Positions 23,633 to 33,901 of a DNA stretch of 64,000 nucleotides are shown here, in pieces. The stretch lies in assembly GCA_030704615.1 (NCBI GenBank), contig CM060732.1, forward strand, positions 57,579,053 through 57,643,052, in the 5' to 3' direction. This DNA is from Takakia lepidozioides (Eukaryota; Streptophyta; Takakiopsida; Takakiales; Takakiaceae). Numbering within the stretch: the stretch's first letter is position 1; every line of letters begins with the position of its first letter. The position numbers and the translations under genes were made by a program. The notes beneath the pieces were generated by a model. It made no database searches. It had not been told where the DNA came from and saw only the letters and a list, made by a program, of their open reading frames with translations.

Positions 23633-24230
23633 CTGTGACAGACAACTTTGAGAAAATGCCTTTCACATGGCAGGTTGACAGATTTTTTACCTTTCACACA
23701 ATTTTGTCATATGAATACGAAAAATGAAAAGAAGTGTGAACTTCTTACAACTACAATTAGTGAAGCTCCAGTCCATGAATACATATGGTATTGTCTTTAC
23801 TATTTTCATGGGTTCCAACCCAAACATGTAGCATTCGTACTTATTCTCTAACTAGAAGACTTTAGCATTTTTAACCTCGTCATATCCCGAAGCCTCTCTT
23901 ATTTGAGAGAGATTTTCTTGGCTTATCAATGAGCTAGGAAATACGATATGCAAGTTGATTGTAAGTTTGTAAGTAAAGATTTTGAGTCATGTAGGATGGT
24001 CGTGCCGAATTAGGTGCGGTTGTTTGAATATGGCACCTCCTCCACAACAAATGCTTTTGAAACAGGATGGGGAGAGGGATTCTAAGAATTTTTCTGGTAC
24101 TGCTGTGGCTGGGTACACTGTGTAATGGAGAACAAGTCAAACAGACACTGCACGTTTTGAACCAGCAATTCATTTTGGCCGCCAAACTCCAGTACTTAAT
24201 TGTGCATTTTACAAGGGTGTAACAAGAGTA

Positions 24231-24323
24231 AAGACCTAGAAACAGGAAAGCAAGTGCATGCCCACATTATCCAAAATGGATCCGAGCCAAATATCTGTCT
24301 ACTCAATGCCCTTGTCGAAAATA
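24231..24323 (+). pseudogene. PPR gene fragment
   Basis: The plus strand reads LETGKQVHAHIIQNGSEPN then ICLLNALV, one to two PPR units. It closely matches the piece at 6200-6300. The flanks are unrelated, so it is an isolated captured or decayed exon piece. Confidence 0.6.
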
Positions 24324-24339
24324 AATAAATAAATAACCT

Positions 24340-26100
24340 AAGAATGGAGGCTGGAGCACGCAGAGGAAACAAAGAGGGAGAGCCTACAGGTTTAAGGCTT
24401 AAAACACAAAGAAGGGCAACTGGCCTCGGTGAGGCTCCCCTAGGTGGACTTACTAATAAAATTGCTAATAACTATGAGTAATCACTGGCAGATTTGTACC
24501 TTTCAGGCTTTGTGAGCCTCTCCCAGGTGGACTTAGTAATAAAATTATCCCTAATTATCAGAAATTTCTGCCTTTCTTTTGACAGGCTATTTTTTTTCTT
24601 ACTTTCACTGTGACATGCATTTTTTCCTCAATGCCTTTCTTTTGACAGGCAGATTTTTTTTTCCCTTTTTTGGCCTGTCAAATGCCTTGTGACAGGTGCA
24701 AATATCAGCCTTGCCTATACATATATCCCCTAGACTCAGACAAAGATTCATTCATATCCTTGCATGTCTCGGTATATACCGGCGTTGTTTCAAATCCCGG
24801 CCGGGTAAGGACAAAACACGGCGCCCGACAACCCGACATTCCCCCACGGCGCCGCCGCAACTATGTTTCGCCATCGCCGTAAGACTCCAAAATTTGGCTA
24901 TACATCTTTTGTTCATCCGTCTGTCCGTGTATGCATCCTTCTTATGCTGATGTTATGGATTACTTTCATCCATATTCGCCGCCTGTGATGACGGCCTCAG
25001 GCTAAGCCGTTAGCTCGGGATCGATTAGTTAATTAGTTAGTTTGTCCATCAGTTAGTGGAAAATAGTTTCAGATGATTGGGCCTTATTGGTGTTAGTGAG
25101 TCAGGATGCCAGTCCTAACCTACTGACGCATGGCTTTACTACTAAGCTGTGCTATATCCGTCACTTACCCCTCTCCAATTACTAAGTAAGTTTATCATAT
25201 CCGTTTCTTACTATCGTAGTCCTGCCCGAAAAATATATAGTAACTTTTTATTTTATTTTATTTTATTTAAATTAAGCGTTGTCTCGGAATACCAATACAG
25301 AAGACCATAAGAGGAATATGTGGGGAAGAGCAATCTCTGAAGCAGGTGGGTGGCCATAACACCCAATTTCTCAAAGTTGGCAATTGGGTCCCTCCTTGAA
25401 GGAATCGAGTTAGTGAGAAGGGGCCCATTTGACCTAATTCTTTATGAACAAAAGGACCTCCCAGTTCTTTATTTCTGTTTTCCTTGTTAGGAATGCATTA
25501 CATAACCTTCACTATGGATGAGCTCGACTTCTCATCTGTGAGGAGCAGCATCTGTTCATATCCAGTCACTTTTCATCCTTCTGCACCCCAATAACCATCC
25601 ATCTCCCCACATACCTACTCCAACTTGGCATTTGAAAATACTGTTCGCGTGTGTACGTTGGGGTGCATGCAGGTGTGCGCGTATGAAAATTTGTGTGCGC
25701 GTGTGAAAATTTGTGTGCGCGTGTGAAAATTTGTGGGTGCGTGTGTTTTGCGCACACCGAATTGAAAATACTCACAAACAGGGTTCATCCAAGTATAGCC
25801 CACTACTTAAGCAAGTGCCATTAAGTTAGTGCTACGGATTCAACAACAAAATAAAGAAGTGCGAGGGGTGGGCGAGCAGTATGGCGTAGAGGAAGGGCTG
25901 AATATAGCCGGCGTCCTGACACTTTGAAGGCTCAGTGGCCAATATATGATTATTGTGCCTGAATTTAGGCGTGGGTGCGAAGGCTGACCTCATGGGGGCA
26001 GATACTGTGACATCAGCTACTGATGAATACTGATGCTCTCCTGCCACTTTACCACTGCACTTTTCATATCGTCATTATCCTGCCTACTCACCTAGTTTCC
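24340..26100. other. Gene-poor stretch
   Basis: TTTTATTTTATT simple repeats at 25245-25265 and short unrelated frames; no gene recognised. The minisatellite in this interval is listed separately. Confidence 0.5.
25656..25745 (+). repeat. GT-rich minisatellite, about 22-bp unit
   Basis: GTGTGCGCGTGTGAAAATTT recurs three times in tandem with small variants. The minus-strand frames of about 65 residues here (HTRTQIFTRAHKF) are translations of the repeat. Confidence 0.8.
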
Positions 26101-26107
26101 AACCATC

Positions 26108-26180
26108 GGTCTGTAGCTCAGTCGGTTAGAGCATTCAGTGACACTCAGGTGATTTTATCGGTTCAAATCCTGCTACCTTG
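26108..26180 (+). mobile_element. tRNA-like element (pseudo-tRNA or SINE head)
   Basis: GGTCTGTAGCTCAGTCGGTTAGAGCA fits a tRNA 5' half with D-arm and A-box. GGTTCAAATCC is a perfect B-box. The 73-nt span is tRNA-sized, but only three acceptor pairs form, the T-stem is broken and the anticodon stem does not pair. It is therefore not a working tRNA. Confidence 0.55.
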
Positions 26181-26880
26181 TTGGGTGTGGTATAATCTTC
26201 TTTTCTTCCCCCTTCCTTTGCGCGATGTCCCTTGAGCCATATGATGGCGAGGTTACCATATGTTCATTTGTGAGCAGTCGCTCCCAGTACTTTTCCCTTT
26301 GTTTTGTTTTATTCTTAATCCTTTAGAAAGACTTATAGAATGCTAAAGCATTTGGGACCGTCTGGGCTATCTGGAGTTCAAATTCGGGGCACCACACCCA
26401 TCTGGCCAAGGCTATTGGCCTTATGAGTTGGCTTACTAAGATGAGTTCCATAAGACACGATTGTTTTACATGCTCGTGTCTGATAACTAAACCCAGATAC
26501 TGTCAACAGTGGATAGACTTAGACATGTACTTAGACAAGCACAAATGCACTCACAGATGTGCATAATACACAATCAGCAAGCAAACAGCTGAAAATCTAC
26601 GAATCTGAACATTTATAGGATTCAATGGTCATTGAATTAATTGTCACCAGACTAGACTAGGCTGTCCATCGTCACCTCATTGCACACCTACGTAGCAGCA
26701 TATCGAGAGCAACCTCTTCTCAAAGCAAAACGATCAAAACAAAAGCCGTAAACCAACAGTCCAAGAGTGGCCACATGTAACATAAAGAAAACTAACTAGC
26801 AACTAATTATCTGAAGATAAAGTAACATGTAACATATTAATAAGTAGTGCTCATTGCTCACTGACTAATTGATGATATCA

Positions 26881-26899
26881 TTCAACACTCCCACTCAGT
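26881..26899 (-). repeat. Copia 3' LTR start and polypurine tract
   Basis: On the minus strand CTGAGTGGGAG (polypurine tract) is followed by TGTTGAATGATATC, a typical LTR start. The left limit of the LTR was not found. Confidence 0.55.
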
Positions 26900-27289
26900 G
26901 AACCAGTGAGCATTGTAGCAAATGATCCTCCTGCAATCTGGACGGCAGCAGTGCTATTTAGGTGTTTGTAACACCTAGAAGTTTCCCCAATTGCAGGAAC
27001 TTATCAAGAGCCAACCCCTTTGTCAGAACGTATGCAATTTGGTTCGTTGTCCCTAGGTACCCGATGCTGATATCTCCCGCTTTATATTTCTCACGGATGA
27101 AGTGATACTTCACATCCACATGCTTAGTACGCTGGTGGAACTCCGGGTTCTTGACTAGGCGAATGCACACCTGGTTGTCCGAGTAAAGTGGGGTGGGTGT
27201 CTCTGCAGCACATCCTACATCTCCCAAGAGCCTCCTCTTTGGTCGCCGCCTCAGTTGTGCTTGTTGTTGTGCATGTCTATTTAGGGCTC

Positions 27290-27965
27290 ACCTAGCTGAC
27301 CCTGGGGGAAGTCACTCCCTATATAGTTTAGGGAATCATGTGCAATAAAGAGGTATTTTCTAGGGGGGTATTACTTTTTTTTCCCTTTTTACATCCACCC
27401 TATAATTATTTAATTTTATAATATGTATAATTATCTGACAGGTTTTTTTAAACTGTAATCATCAAATATTTGACATCCTATAGTAACGTAAAAATAAAAC
27501 AAATTTTTCTTAGAGTGTAAAATATTTTATTGTTCAATGCTCTAATGCATCCATCAGACAAATAAGGAAAACTGTTGCATATTTTGAGTGCAGTGAAAAA
27601 TATTCCTCATGTGAGAGAGCGAGGTGCAGTAAGTGAATAAACCGGAGTTTTCAGCAACACAATGAGGTCAGCAACTAGCGTAGTAGAACTCTTGCGTCGG
27701 AGAAGAAGACAAAATGAGAAGAAAATAAAGCAACCCTAAACCAAAACGTATCCTCCTAAACCAAGTCCTCCCATCCAAGCCGTGTCCAAGTCTCGTCATC
27801 TATATTAATTCTAAAAAAATTTATAATTGGAGCAGACATTCATAACCCTATTTTTATTTAAATACAATATCCACAAATAAGGACACCCAATTTTATTTCT
27901 AAAAATATTATAAATTTTATCTTCAAAGAATACATGTTACCCTATATTTGTTTGCACGTCATTTG
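27290..27965. mobile_element. AT-rich insertion inside copia RNase H
   Basis: Copia RNase H sequence runs up to about 27966 (GDVDDMKSRTSVVMFLNGG) and resumes at about 27260 (STTEAATKEEAL). The 0.7 kb between them is AT-rich and non-coding. Its termini were not resolved; it may be a small transposon or a deletion plus filler. Confidence 0.45.
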
Positions 27966-28304
27966 GAAAAAAATGGAAGTGACTGACCAGTCCACCGTTT
28001 AGGAACATTACAACACTAGTGCGAGACTTCATGTCATCCACATCCCCTACATCATGTCTGAATCACAATAGGCCTTGAGTCCATGTGGCTGCTCTTGCCC
28101 CCTATAGGTAATTCTTAAATTGAGTACTCATTTCAAATACCTTAGGATCCGTTTTACCATCGAGCGGTGCGACCTTTTGGGATTTGAGCAATATTTTGCG
28201 GCAGTGCTGTCTGCATAGGTAATATTTGGCTATGTTCCCAAGCTGGCAAATTGTAGACTGCCAATGATCTCCATGTAAAGGAATTATGGCTTTTCCTCCT
28301 CATC

Positions 28305-29075
28305 CTATGTAAATAGCACATCTAGACGAACGTGTGGATCGATGGGAGTGGTTACAGCATGTGCGTTTTCATACCCAAACTTCTTGAGCACCTTTTGAAT
28401 GTATTTGCTTTGGTCAATTCTCATGGTCCTTGCTTCCCTATTCCGAGTAACATGCAGCCTGACATAGTTCTCTGGCAGACCGTTGATGATGGTGAAAGCC
28501 TCTCCCATATAGGACAGGATCTCGTTCACTCTTCCAATCTTCCTACTAAAGGCCAACCCGTCGTGGACAAATATAGTGACAAACAACTTGGGATTCATCT
28601 GCCCAAAATAAACCCATGAATCGGCCGAGCTTGCCACCAGATCGTATGTTGTCAGAAAGGCATTGAAAGGCTTGTTCCAAACTCTGCTTGCCTGTTTTAG
28701 GCCATATAGTGCCTTCTTAAGGCGACAAACCTTTCCCTTGTTTGCTGCTCCATGAATATAATCTCAGATAGTTCCCCGTAGAGAAATGCGGTGAGCGAAT
28801 TGCACTATATCAATGTCCACTGTAGCAGCAATCGACAGGATAGTTCGAATAGATCGAATGTCACCACGGGTGAGAAAGTCTCTTGGAAATCTATTCTTGC
28901 TCTTTGGGTAAACCCCTTTGCAATGAGACGTGCAGCGCCCCACTCCTCCTTCAACATTGGTCTTTATCTTGAAGACCCACTTACATCTGATGACATGTCG
29001 TCCCTTTGGCAGATCCTCAAGTACCCATGTCTTTGTATTAGTGAGTTGTACTCGTCCTGCATGGCCTTGAGCCAT
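28305..29075 (-). pseudogene. Copia reverse transcriptase remnant
   Basis: 29075-28764 reads WVLEDLPKGRHVIRCKWVFK, the start of the copia RT domain. 28637-28305 reads LFVTIFVHDGLAFS, then RIDQSKYIQKVLKKFGYENA. The first catalytic Asp of xVDD is His. A gap and frameshifts lie between the two. Strong copia likeness. Confidence 0.8.
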
Positions 29076-29473
29076 TCGTCCTTTTGTTCTGACTTCATGG
29101 CCTCTTCAAATGTATTTGGTTCGTCGGGGATCTGTTCGATACTGGCCGTACAGGCATATGTGTTGCAATCTATGGGGTAAATCCAGTCTTCCCAATCTGG
29201 TAGGTGGGTTTTGAATCTTGGGAATTTCTTATGCTATCACGTTTCTATTTCCCCCTGCTCCTCAATGCCGTCATGTGGTCTGTTTTCAGTTTGTGCTCTT
29301 TCTTCATTCACCACGTTTTCCGCTGCTAGTACAATCTCCCCCACTGCTTCTGTATTGTCCTCGCTATTGCTAATTACAACAAGCTCACAGTCTTGGTCTG
29401 AGTCTGGTCCGATGTCTTGTGCCACTACTGACACTTGCCACTGGCTATGGCCCTGCCTCAGGCAACTCGCATA

Positions 29474-30477
29474 TCACTGTTGGGGTTGTGTCGCTCTTAC
29501 TCCCACTGTTTGGCTGCTTCTTATCCTCAAACCAACTCCAGTCTCATCAAATATCACATCCTGGCTTTCCACAATCTTTCGGGAATCTGTCATCCATACT
29601 CGGTAGGCTTTGCTTGTCTGGCTATAACCCACAAATACTTCCTTCTTGCTTTTGGGCTCAATTTTTGTTTTGAGTTCCTTCAGCACATGCATGTAGGCAT
29701 CACACCCGAAGATCCTCATCTTGTTACTGAGGGTTTTCCTCTTGACCATGCCTCATATGGTGTGATTCCTACCAATGTTCTGGATGCTATCCGATTGAGT
29801 ATGTAGACAGCCGTGAGAACTGCTTCTCCCTAGAATCGTGGGTGCACATTGCTTGAATAAATCATGTTGCGCACCATGTCCATCACTGTGCGATTTTCAC
29901 GCTCTGAGGCCCCATTTTGCTCAGGCGAATGTGGTGCCGCGAACTCATGCTTGGCTCCCAGCTCTCTCATAAACTCAAAGAATTTAGTCCCAGTGTATTC
30001 ACCCCCCTCGATCACTCCTCAGGACCTTGACCTTCTCGCCTGTCATTCTGAACAGTAGTTTCATGAAATCTTGGAAGCACCTCAGTGTCTCAGATTTAGC
30101 AGCAATGCAGTATACCACTTTGTACGCATTTGCATCGTCCTTGAACAAAACAAAATAACTACTGCCTCCCACTTACTGGACAGTGATGGGACCGCACACA
30201 TCACTGTGCACCAGATCTCCAGGCTTTGCAGCTCTGGTGCGACTTTCTTCCATGGAAAAGTAGTTCGGGTACTCTTACCAAGAACGCATCCCTCGCAGAA
30301 TTCGACGTCTCTCCCTTTCTTGGTGAGGATAAGTCCTTCAACCATATTCTTCATCTCCATAGTCTGAATCACCCCGTGATGTACATGGCCAAGTCGCATG
30401 TGCCAAATGTTCAGATCACGACTCATCTCAGCTTGTGATATGATGCCAAAAGTACTAGCGGGGGACGCCGTTTCTCT
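29474..30477 (-). pseudogene. Copia integrase remnant
   Basis: The zinc-binding H..H..C..C region (WHMRLGH ... CEGCVLG) is followed by the second half of the DDE core with HSPEQNGASERENRT, including the catalytic Glu. Then comes the C-terminal KMRIFGCDAYMHV block. Frameshifts near 30240 and 30080 break it. Confidence 0.8.
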
Positions 30478-30508
30478 CACTACTGCAAAAAGGGGGGTTT
30501 ACGACGCC
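30478..30508 (+). repeat. CACTA-like terminus
   Basis: CACTACTGCAAAAAGGGGGG starts exactly where copia homology stops. It is followed by GTTTACGACGCC. The matching opposite end was not found in the window. Confidence 0.5.
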
Positions 30509-30529
30509 CACAGCCCGGCGCGCGCGGCA

Positions 30530-30750
30530 CCATGCGACCCCACTTATTAGCGACACCAAGAGGGTCGCTATTCAGGGGTCGATATTATACCGACCTCTGA
30601 GGGGTCGCTATACTGAAATCCCAGCAAAATGAGATCCCAAAATGACTAAGTCATTGGGACAGACCCCCCTGGCGTCGCTAATACCGCGGGGTTGATTTCC
30701 TGTCGATTTTTCCTACGACGCCCCTGCCGACGATGGGGGTTGCTATTCCA
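30530..30750 (+). repeat. GTCGC-rich subterminal repeats
   Basis: Words GCGACCCC, GGGTCGCTA, GGGGTCGATA and GGGGTCGCTA occur in both directions after the CACTA terminus. The same GCGACC/GGTCGC core builds the array at 58758-59205, so the two may belong to related CACTA families. Confidence 0.5.
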
Positions 30751-30979
30751 TGAGCTCATGAGCAAGCATGGCTCACCCATGAGCTGCCAAGTAACACACT
30801 TCGAATTTCGGCAGATTTTTTTCGGGCCCAAAACGATAAAATAATCGAAAGTAGTTTAAGAAGAGAAGGTTTTCGAAGATTTCCGCGCTCATGCTGGAAG
30901 CACTCCGCTCATAAGTACTAGTATCCGCTCATGACTTGGAGCCCAAGCTCATGGACCGCTAGGCCAGGTCATAGAAAAA

Positions 30980-31480
30980 CTGAATTCTGGCCAATAACGG
31001 CACCAAAATTACCCCAGAGGAAGGGACGCGAGCGGAATTAGGATCTGGGTTTGCAGACTCCGAAAACGCAATGGCGACCTATAACCGTGGATAGTACTGT
31101 TGCAGAAGTGCAGGATGGTTGGGTATAACGGCACCGTAATTGGGCACAGGAAAAGAAATAGCCGGCTGAAGGCTCGGGAGTGAAGGCCAATAATGGTGCC
31201 GAAATTAGGCTCCGCCAACCAAATACCCTGCTGAACGGAGTGCAGCCAATAACGGCGCCGAAATTGGGGTCCGGAAACCAAATATTCGGCTGAAGCCACC
31301 GGAGTGCAGCCAATAACGGCACCGAAATTGGGGTCTGGAAACCAAATACCCAGCTAAAGGCTCGGGAGTGCAACCAATAACGGCGTCGAAATTGGGCTCT
31401 GGAAACAAAATTCTCGGCTGAAGCTTCCGCAGTCCATCTAATAACGGCGCCAAAATTGGGCTCTGGAGAGCAAATACCCG
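30980..31480. repeat. Left array of dyad repeats, about 62-bp period
   Basis: CCAATAACGGCGCCGAAATT or close variants recur near 30988, 31124, 31186, 31247, 31309, 31373 and 31436. The core is CGGYGCCGAAAT, here with a weaker left arm. The same motif family marks 42836-54050. The repeats end about 200 bp before the small gene at 31691. Confidence 0.85.
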
Positions 31481-31690
31481 CCTTACAGTGAGGGAGTTTT
31501 GCAAACTATCCTGAAACTGGTGCGGATTTGTCTAATAAAAGCACACATGTCGGAGGAAATAGAAGTTATGCCGCATACGACATTGGCAGTGCAGCAATGA
31601 TATATCCCTCTTCCGCCGGCCTTTGCTCTTCACTCTTCTCTTCTGTGCCCATCTCCTCCCTGCTCTGTGTTCTTGCTGTGTCGTGAGGCC

Positions 31691-32242
31691 ATGTCGTGCC
31701 CGAATCACATCTATCGACGCCAGACGGGAGTCATTGTCCTGAAAGCAGACGACATCATTGTCTTCCTAGATGTTTACAGGGACGATCCTCGACTTGTCCA
31801 GCTGAGAGCAATGGAGTTTCTTCCAGGATTACACAATTCTCCTGGACCCCGGCTGGGGAGCAGGTGGTTCCTACACATGAAGGACCTGGACTTTCCGCTT
31901 GAGTGGGAGCCGAACAGATCACGCACGGCGTTGCTGTATCGCTGGAACCGTTGCGAGTGGACGTATGATGAGTGCATAAGTGAAAACTTCACGCGTGGAC
32001 GGACTGGCTCGGAAAGTGGGGACATTCTCTTCAGTTATGAGGATGAGGAGGAGGGGAACACAGGGCCCACTGTGAAAATGTCCTTCTACAAAGGGGGCGC
32101 TATCGATAAACACGACATCCTCGTTAGTTTCAACCGGGCGACAGAAACCGCTGACATTTTGTTCAAATATCGGCACCCGGTCACTCAGGAGGTCCTTGAG
32201 AGGCCAGTTCGAGTTCCTTCTTCTTGGGCGAGGGGACCATAG
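31691..32242 (+). CDS. Uncharacterised protein, 183 residues
   Basis: An uninterrupted frame starts at ATG 31691 (MSCPNHIYRRQTGV) and stops at TAG 32240-32242. A longer GTG start at 31667 is unlikely in a plant. I do not recognise the family. The protein has a mixed alpha/beta look: VIVLKADDIIVFLDVY near the start, an aromatic stretch LLYRWNRCEWTYDEC in the middle, an acidic YEDEEEG patch and ADILFKYRHP near the end. It shows no signal peptide or membrane helix. It sits just inside the left dyad-repeat array and is cut from the rest of the composite element by the gypsy insertion. It weakly resembles the 208-residue frame at 54405 beyond the right array. Confidence 0.5.
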   Translation: MSCPNHIYRRQTGVIVLKADDIIVFLDVYRDDPRLVQLRAMEFLPGLHNSPGPRLGSRWFLHMKDLDFPLEWEPNRSRTALLYRWNRCEWTYDECISENFTRGRTGSESGDILFSYEDEEEGNTGPTVKMSFYKGGAIDKHDILVSFNRATETADILFKYRHPVTQEVLERPVRVPSSWARGP

Positions 32243-32342
32243 GTCTTGCATGTTAGAGTAGACATGTTTTGACTCGCCGACACTCATGGCACATACATTT
32301 TGCTTCAGAATTCAAGTAGCTTCCCTATGCCATATGGGGAAT

Positions 32343-32349
32343 ATACATG
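32343..32349 (+). repeat. Junction word ATACATG, left of gypsy element
   Basis: ATACATG occurs immediately at this junction and again at 42519-42525 on the other side. It probably includes the 5-bp target-site duplication. The exact element edge is blurred by overlap with the TG of the terminal repeat. Confidence 0.5.
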
Positions 32350-32939
32350 TCGTGCACCTAAGCATCGTGCCACACATACATCCCTATCCACCACACAATC
32401 TAAGCACACAATCCTAGAAAGCTATACCCAATGATAAGAGATGAGAAATGAGAGAAATAGAAGACAATGAAAGCTCTCAAAGCATGAAGCAATCACATGA
32501 AGAACAAGCCCTAGTCCTTCCAAGTGAAATCCGCTCTATCACATAAACTAAGTCAAGCCAAGGGCACCTTTGCTAAAGGAATCCACCCTACAAAGCCCTC
32601 AACACACTCCCTCTCAATACCTAGAGCTATGGAGGTGAGAGAAGCTCATGGAGGGTCAACTACAAGAAGATGAGCCTCCTCAACACTCACAAGGGGAAAA
32701 CCTATCTCCATGTCTCAAGTGAGGCTCGACACCTCACTTGGCATGTGAGACCAAATGAAGTCCCAACACACAAAATATAAATATAAATATTTAAAATGTC
32801 CTAGTTAACTAGAAGTAGGTAATTCTAGATAACCATGACTAAAACCATGAGAGCTGTCGTGCACCTAAGCATCGTGCCACAACATACATCGTTGTCCACC
32901 ACACAATCTAAGCACACAATCCTAGAAAGCTATACCACA
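32348..32939 (-). repeat. 3' LTR region of the gypsy element, with internal duplication
   Basis: A segment of about 80 bp (TGTCGTGCACCTAAGC ... CTATACC) occurs at 32348-32429 and again at 32855-32936. It flanks a 419-bp segment (32432-32850) that is repeated at 42099-42517 with seven differences by eye. The boundary next to the coding region has a polypurine tract on the minus strand (32959-32943) followed by TGTGGTATAGC, as expected for a 3' LTR start. Confidence 0.6.
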
Positions 32940-33196
32940 ATCGCCCCCCTAGCTGGTGGTTAGGTCCTTCTAACTCTAGATAGCTACAAGATGTAATAGC
33001 CACAGCCGTACTAAGTCCTCTATCGCTGTCTCTATTGTACTCAAACTCTATAGACCAAGAGGCCGGGTACAAGAGCAACCCCATCGTTAGTTGCCGTCTT
33101 GCAATCTGTGAACTTGAGTCAGGATCTCGTGTGTTGGTCTCCTAGTAGCTTGGCCTTGCATTTCTTGTTAGCCTTCCATGGTTGTATCCACTCCCA

Positions 33197-33499
33197 CTAT
33201 CCAATGCAATGCGGACATAACCAATCCCCATCAAGAACCATCTCAAGAGGTGGAGTCAAGCATCCCATATGCCAACCTCTAGAGCATTGATCACACACCA
33301 GCATGGTGGCTGTCCCTCTAGCAGACCCACACAACATGCACCTCAAACTTGCAGGTACCACTGCCAGGTTTGGGTCAACCCTTCCATCAACATTTGGAAG
33401 GTGACATGGCGCGCAATTACGCACATGGTCCTTCCAAATCATGCCATTCCAACCCTCCAAGATCAGGACTCCTGAGGGCAACACCTCTCGAACCCTCAA
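33197..33499 (-). CDS. Gypsy polyprotein C-terminus: PHD finger
   Basis: This is the last 100 residues of the polyprotein, after an SH3-like integrase tail (GVLILEGWNGMIWKDHV, then NCAPCHLPNVDG). The zinc ligands are C54-x2-C57, C69-x2-C72, H77-x2-C80 and C95-x2-C98, the C4HC3 order of a PHD finger. It contains VCDQCSRGWHMGC and ends WLCPHC. PHD fingers usually read histone H3 tails, methylated or unmodified at Lys4. In this position it takes the place of the chromodomain of chromoviruses. The reading frame is intact from 33499 to TAG at 33197. A TGA at 33509 separates it from the integrase tail. Confidence 0.85.
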   Translation of the reverse strand: MRVREVLPSGVLILEGWNGMIWKDHVRNCAPCHLPNVDGRVDPNLAVVPASLRCMLCGSARGTATMLVCDQCSRGWHMGCLTPPLEMVLDGDWLCPHCIG

Positions 33500-33508
33500 A
33501 ATAGTACG

Positions 33509-33901
33509 TCATGCAGTCACATCCAAGGTCGTAGGAGCAGTCTGCTGCAGATAAACATAGTCACCAAGGTTGAATCTTCGAACCCCAGGACGATAGCCCC
33601 CACCACGTATGGTAGCATACCTCAACGTATCACGATGTTGTGCAATGGCAAGGTTCTCGAAAGCCATGGGCATGACTTTCTTGAACAACTCTGCACGCTG
33701 CTCACATGCACGTGCCCACACGTCCGGATCGTCAAGGTTAAGAACTGTAGCAGCTTCTCTGCGAATGGATGTAGGCAAATCCGGCTCTCAGCCAAAGAGA
33801 AGAAAGTATGTTGAGAAGGAGGCAAGTGATGCTTGCTTGCTGAACCTGTAGCCCATAGCTAACCAGGGTAACTGAAGGTCCCAATCTCCTAGGTGTCCCT
33901 T
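33509..33901 (-). CDS. Gypsy integrase C-terminal tail
   Basis: After a TAG at 33902-33904 the frame continues through WLAMGYRFSKQASLASFS and LLFG, a TGA (33788-33790), then EPDLPTSIRR. This is the position of the LLYGREPxLP motif in gypsy integrases. Next come a helical segment (LFKKVMPMAFENLAIAQHRD) and RFNLGDYVYL, the GPY/F-like module. All breaks are nonsense codons in one frame. Confidence 0.8.

Larger units (their letters stand above)
26888..30477 (-). mobile_element. Ty1/copia retrotransposon, decayed, 5' end cut off
   Basis: In minus-strand order the domains are: GAG-pre-integrase (30477-30250: WHMRLGHVHHGVIQ, CEGCVLGKSTRTTFPW), integrase core (30015-29830: HSPEQNGASERENRTVMDMVRN), integrase C-terminus (29749-29474), reverse transcriptase (29075-28305) and RNase H (28120-27966 and 27260-26958). 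This is the copia order, with integrase before RT. Stops and frameshifts separate the pieces. The RT catalytic motif reads VHDG in place of VDD, which would kill activity. Gag, protease and the 5' LTR are missing because a CACTA-like terminus begins at 30478. Confidence 0.85.

Noticed and set aside
26108-26180. Functional tRNA gene
   Set aside because: The acceptor, anticodon and T stems do not pair despite good A- and B-boxes.
31009-31504. Overlapping minus-strand frames of about 100 residues (FRRRYWLHS-type)
   Set aside because: They are translations of the 62-bp tandem dyad repeats in different frames, not proteins.
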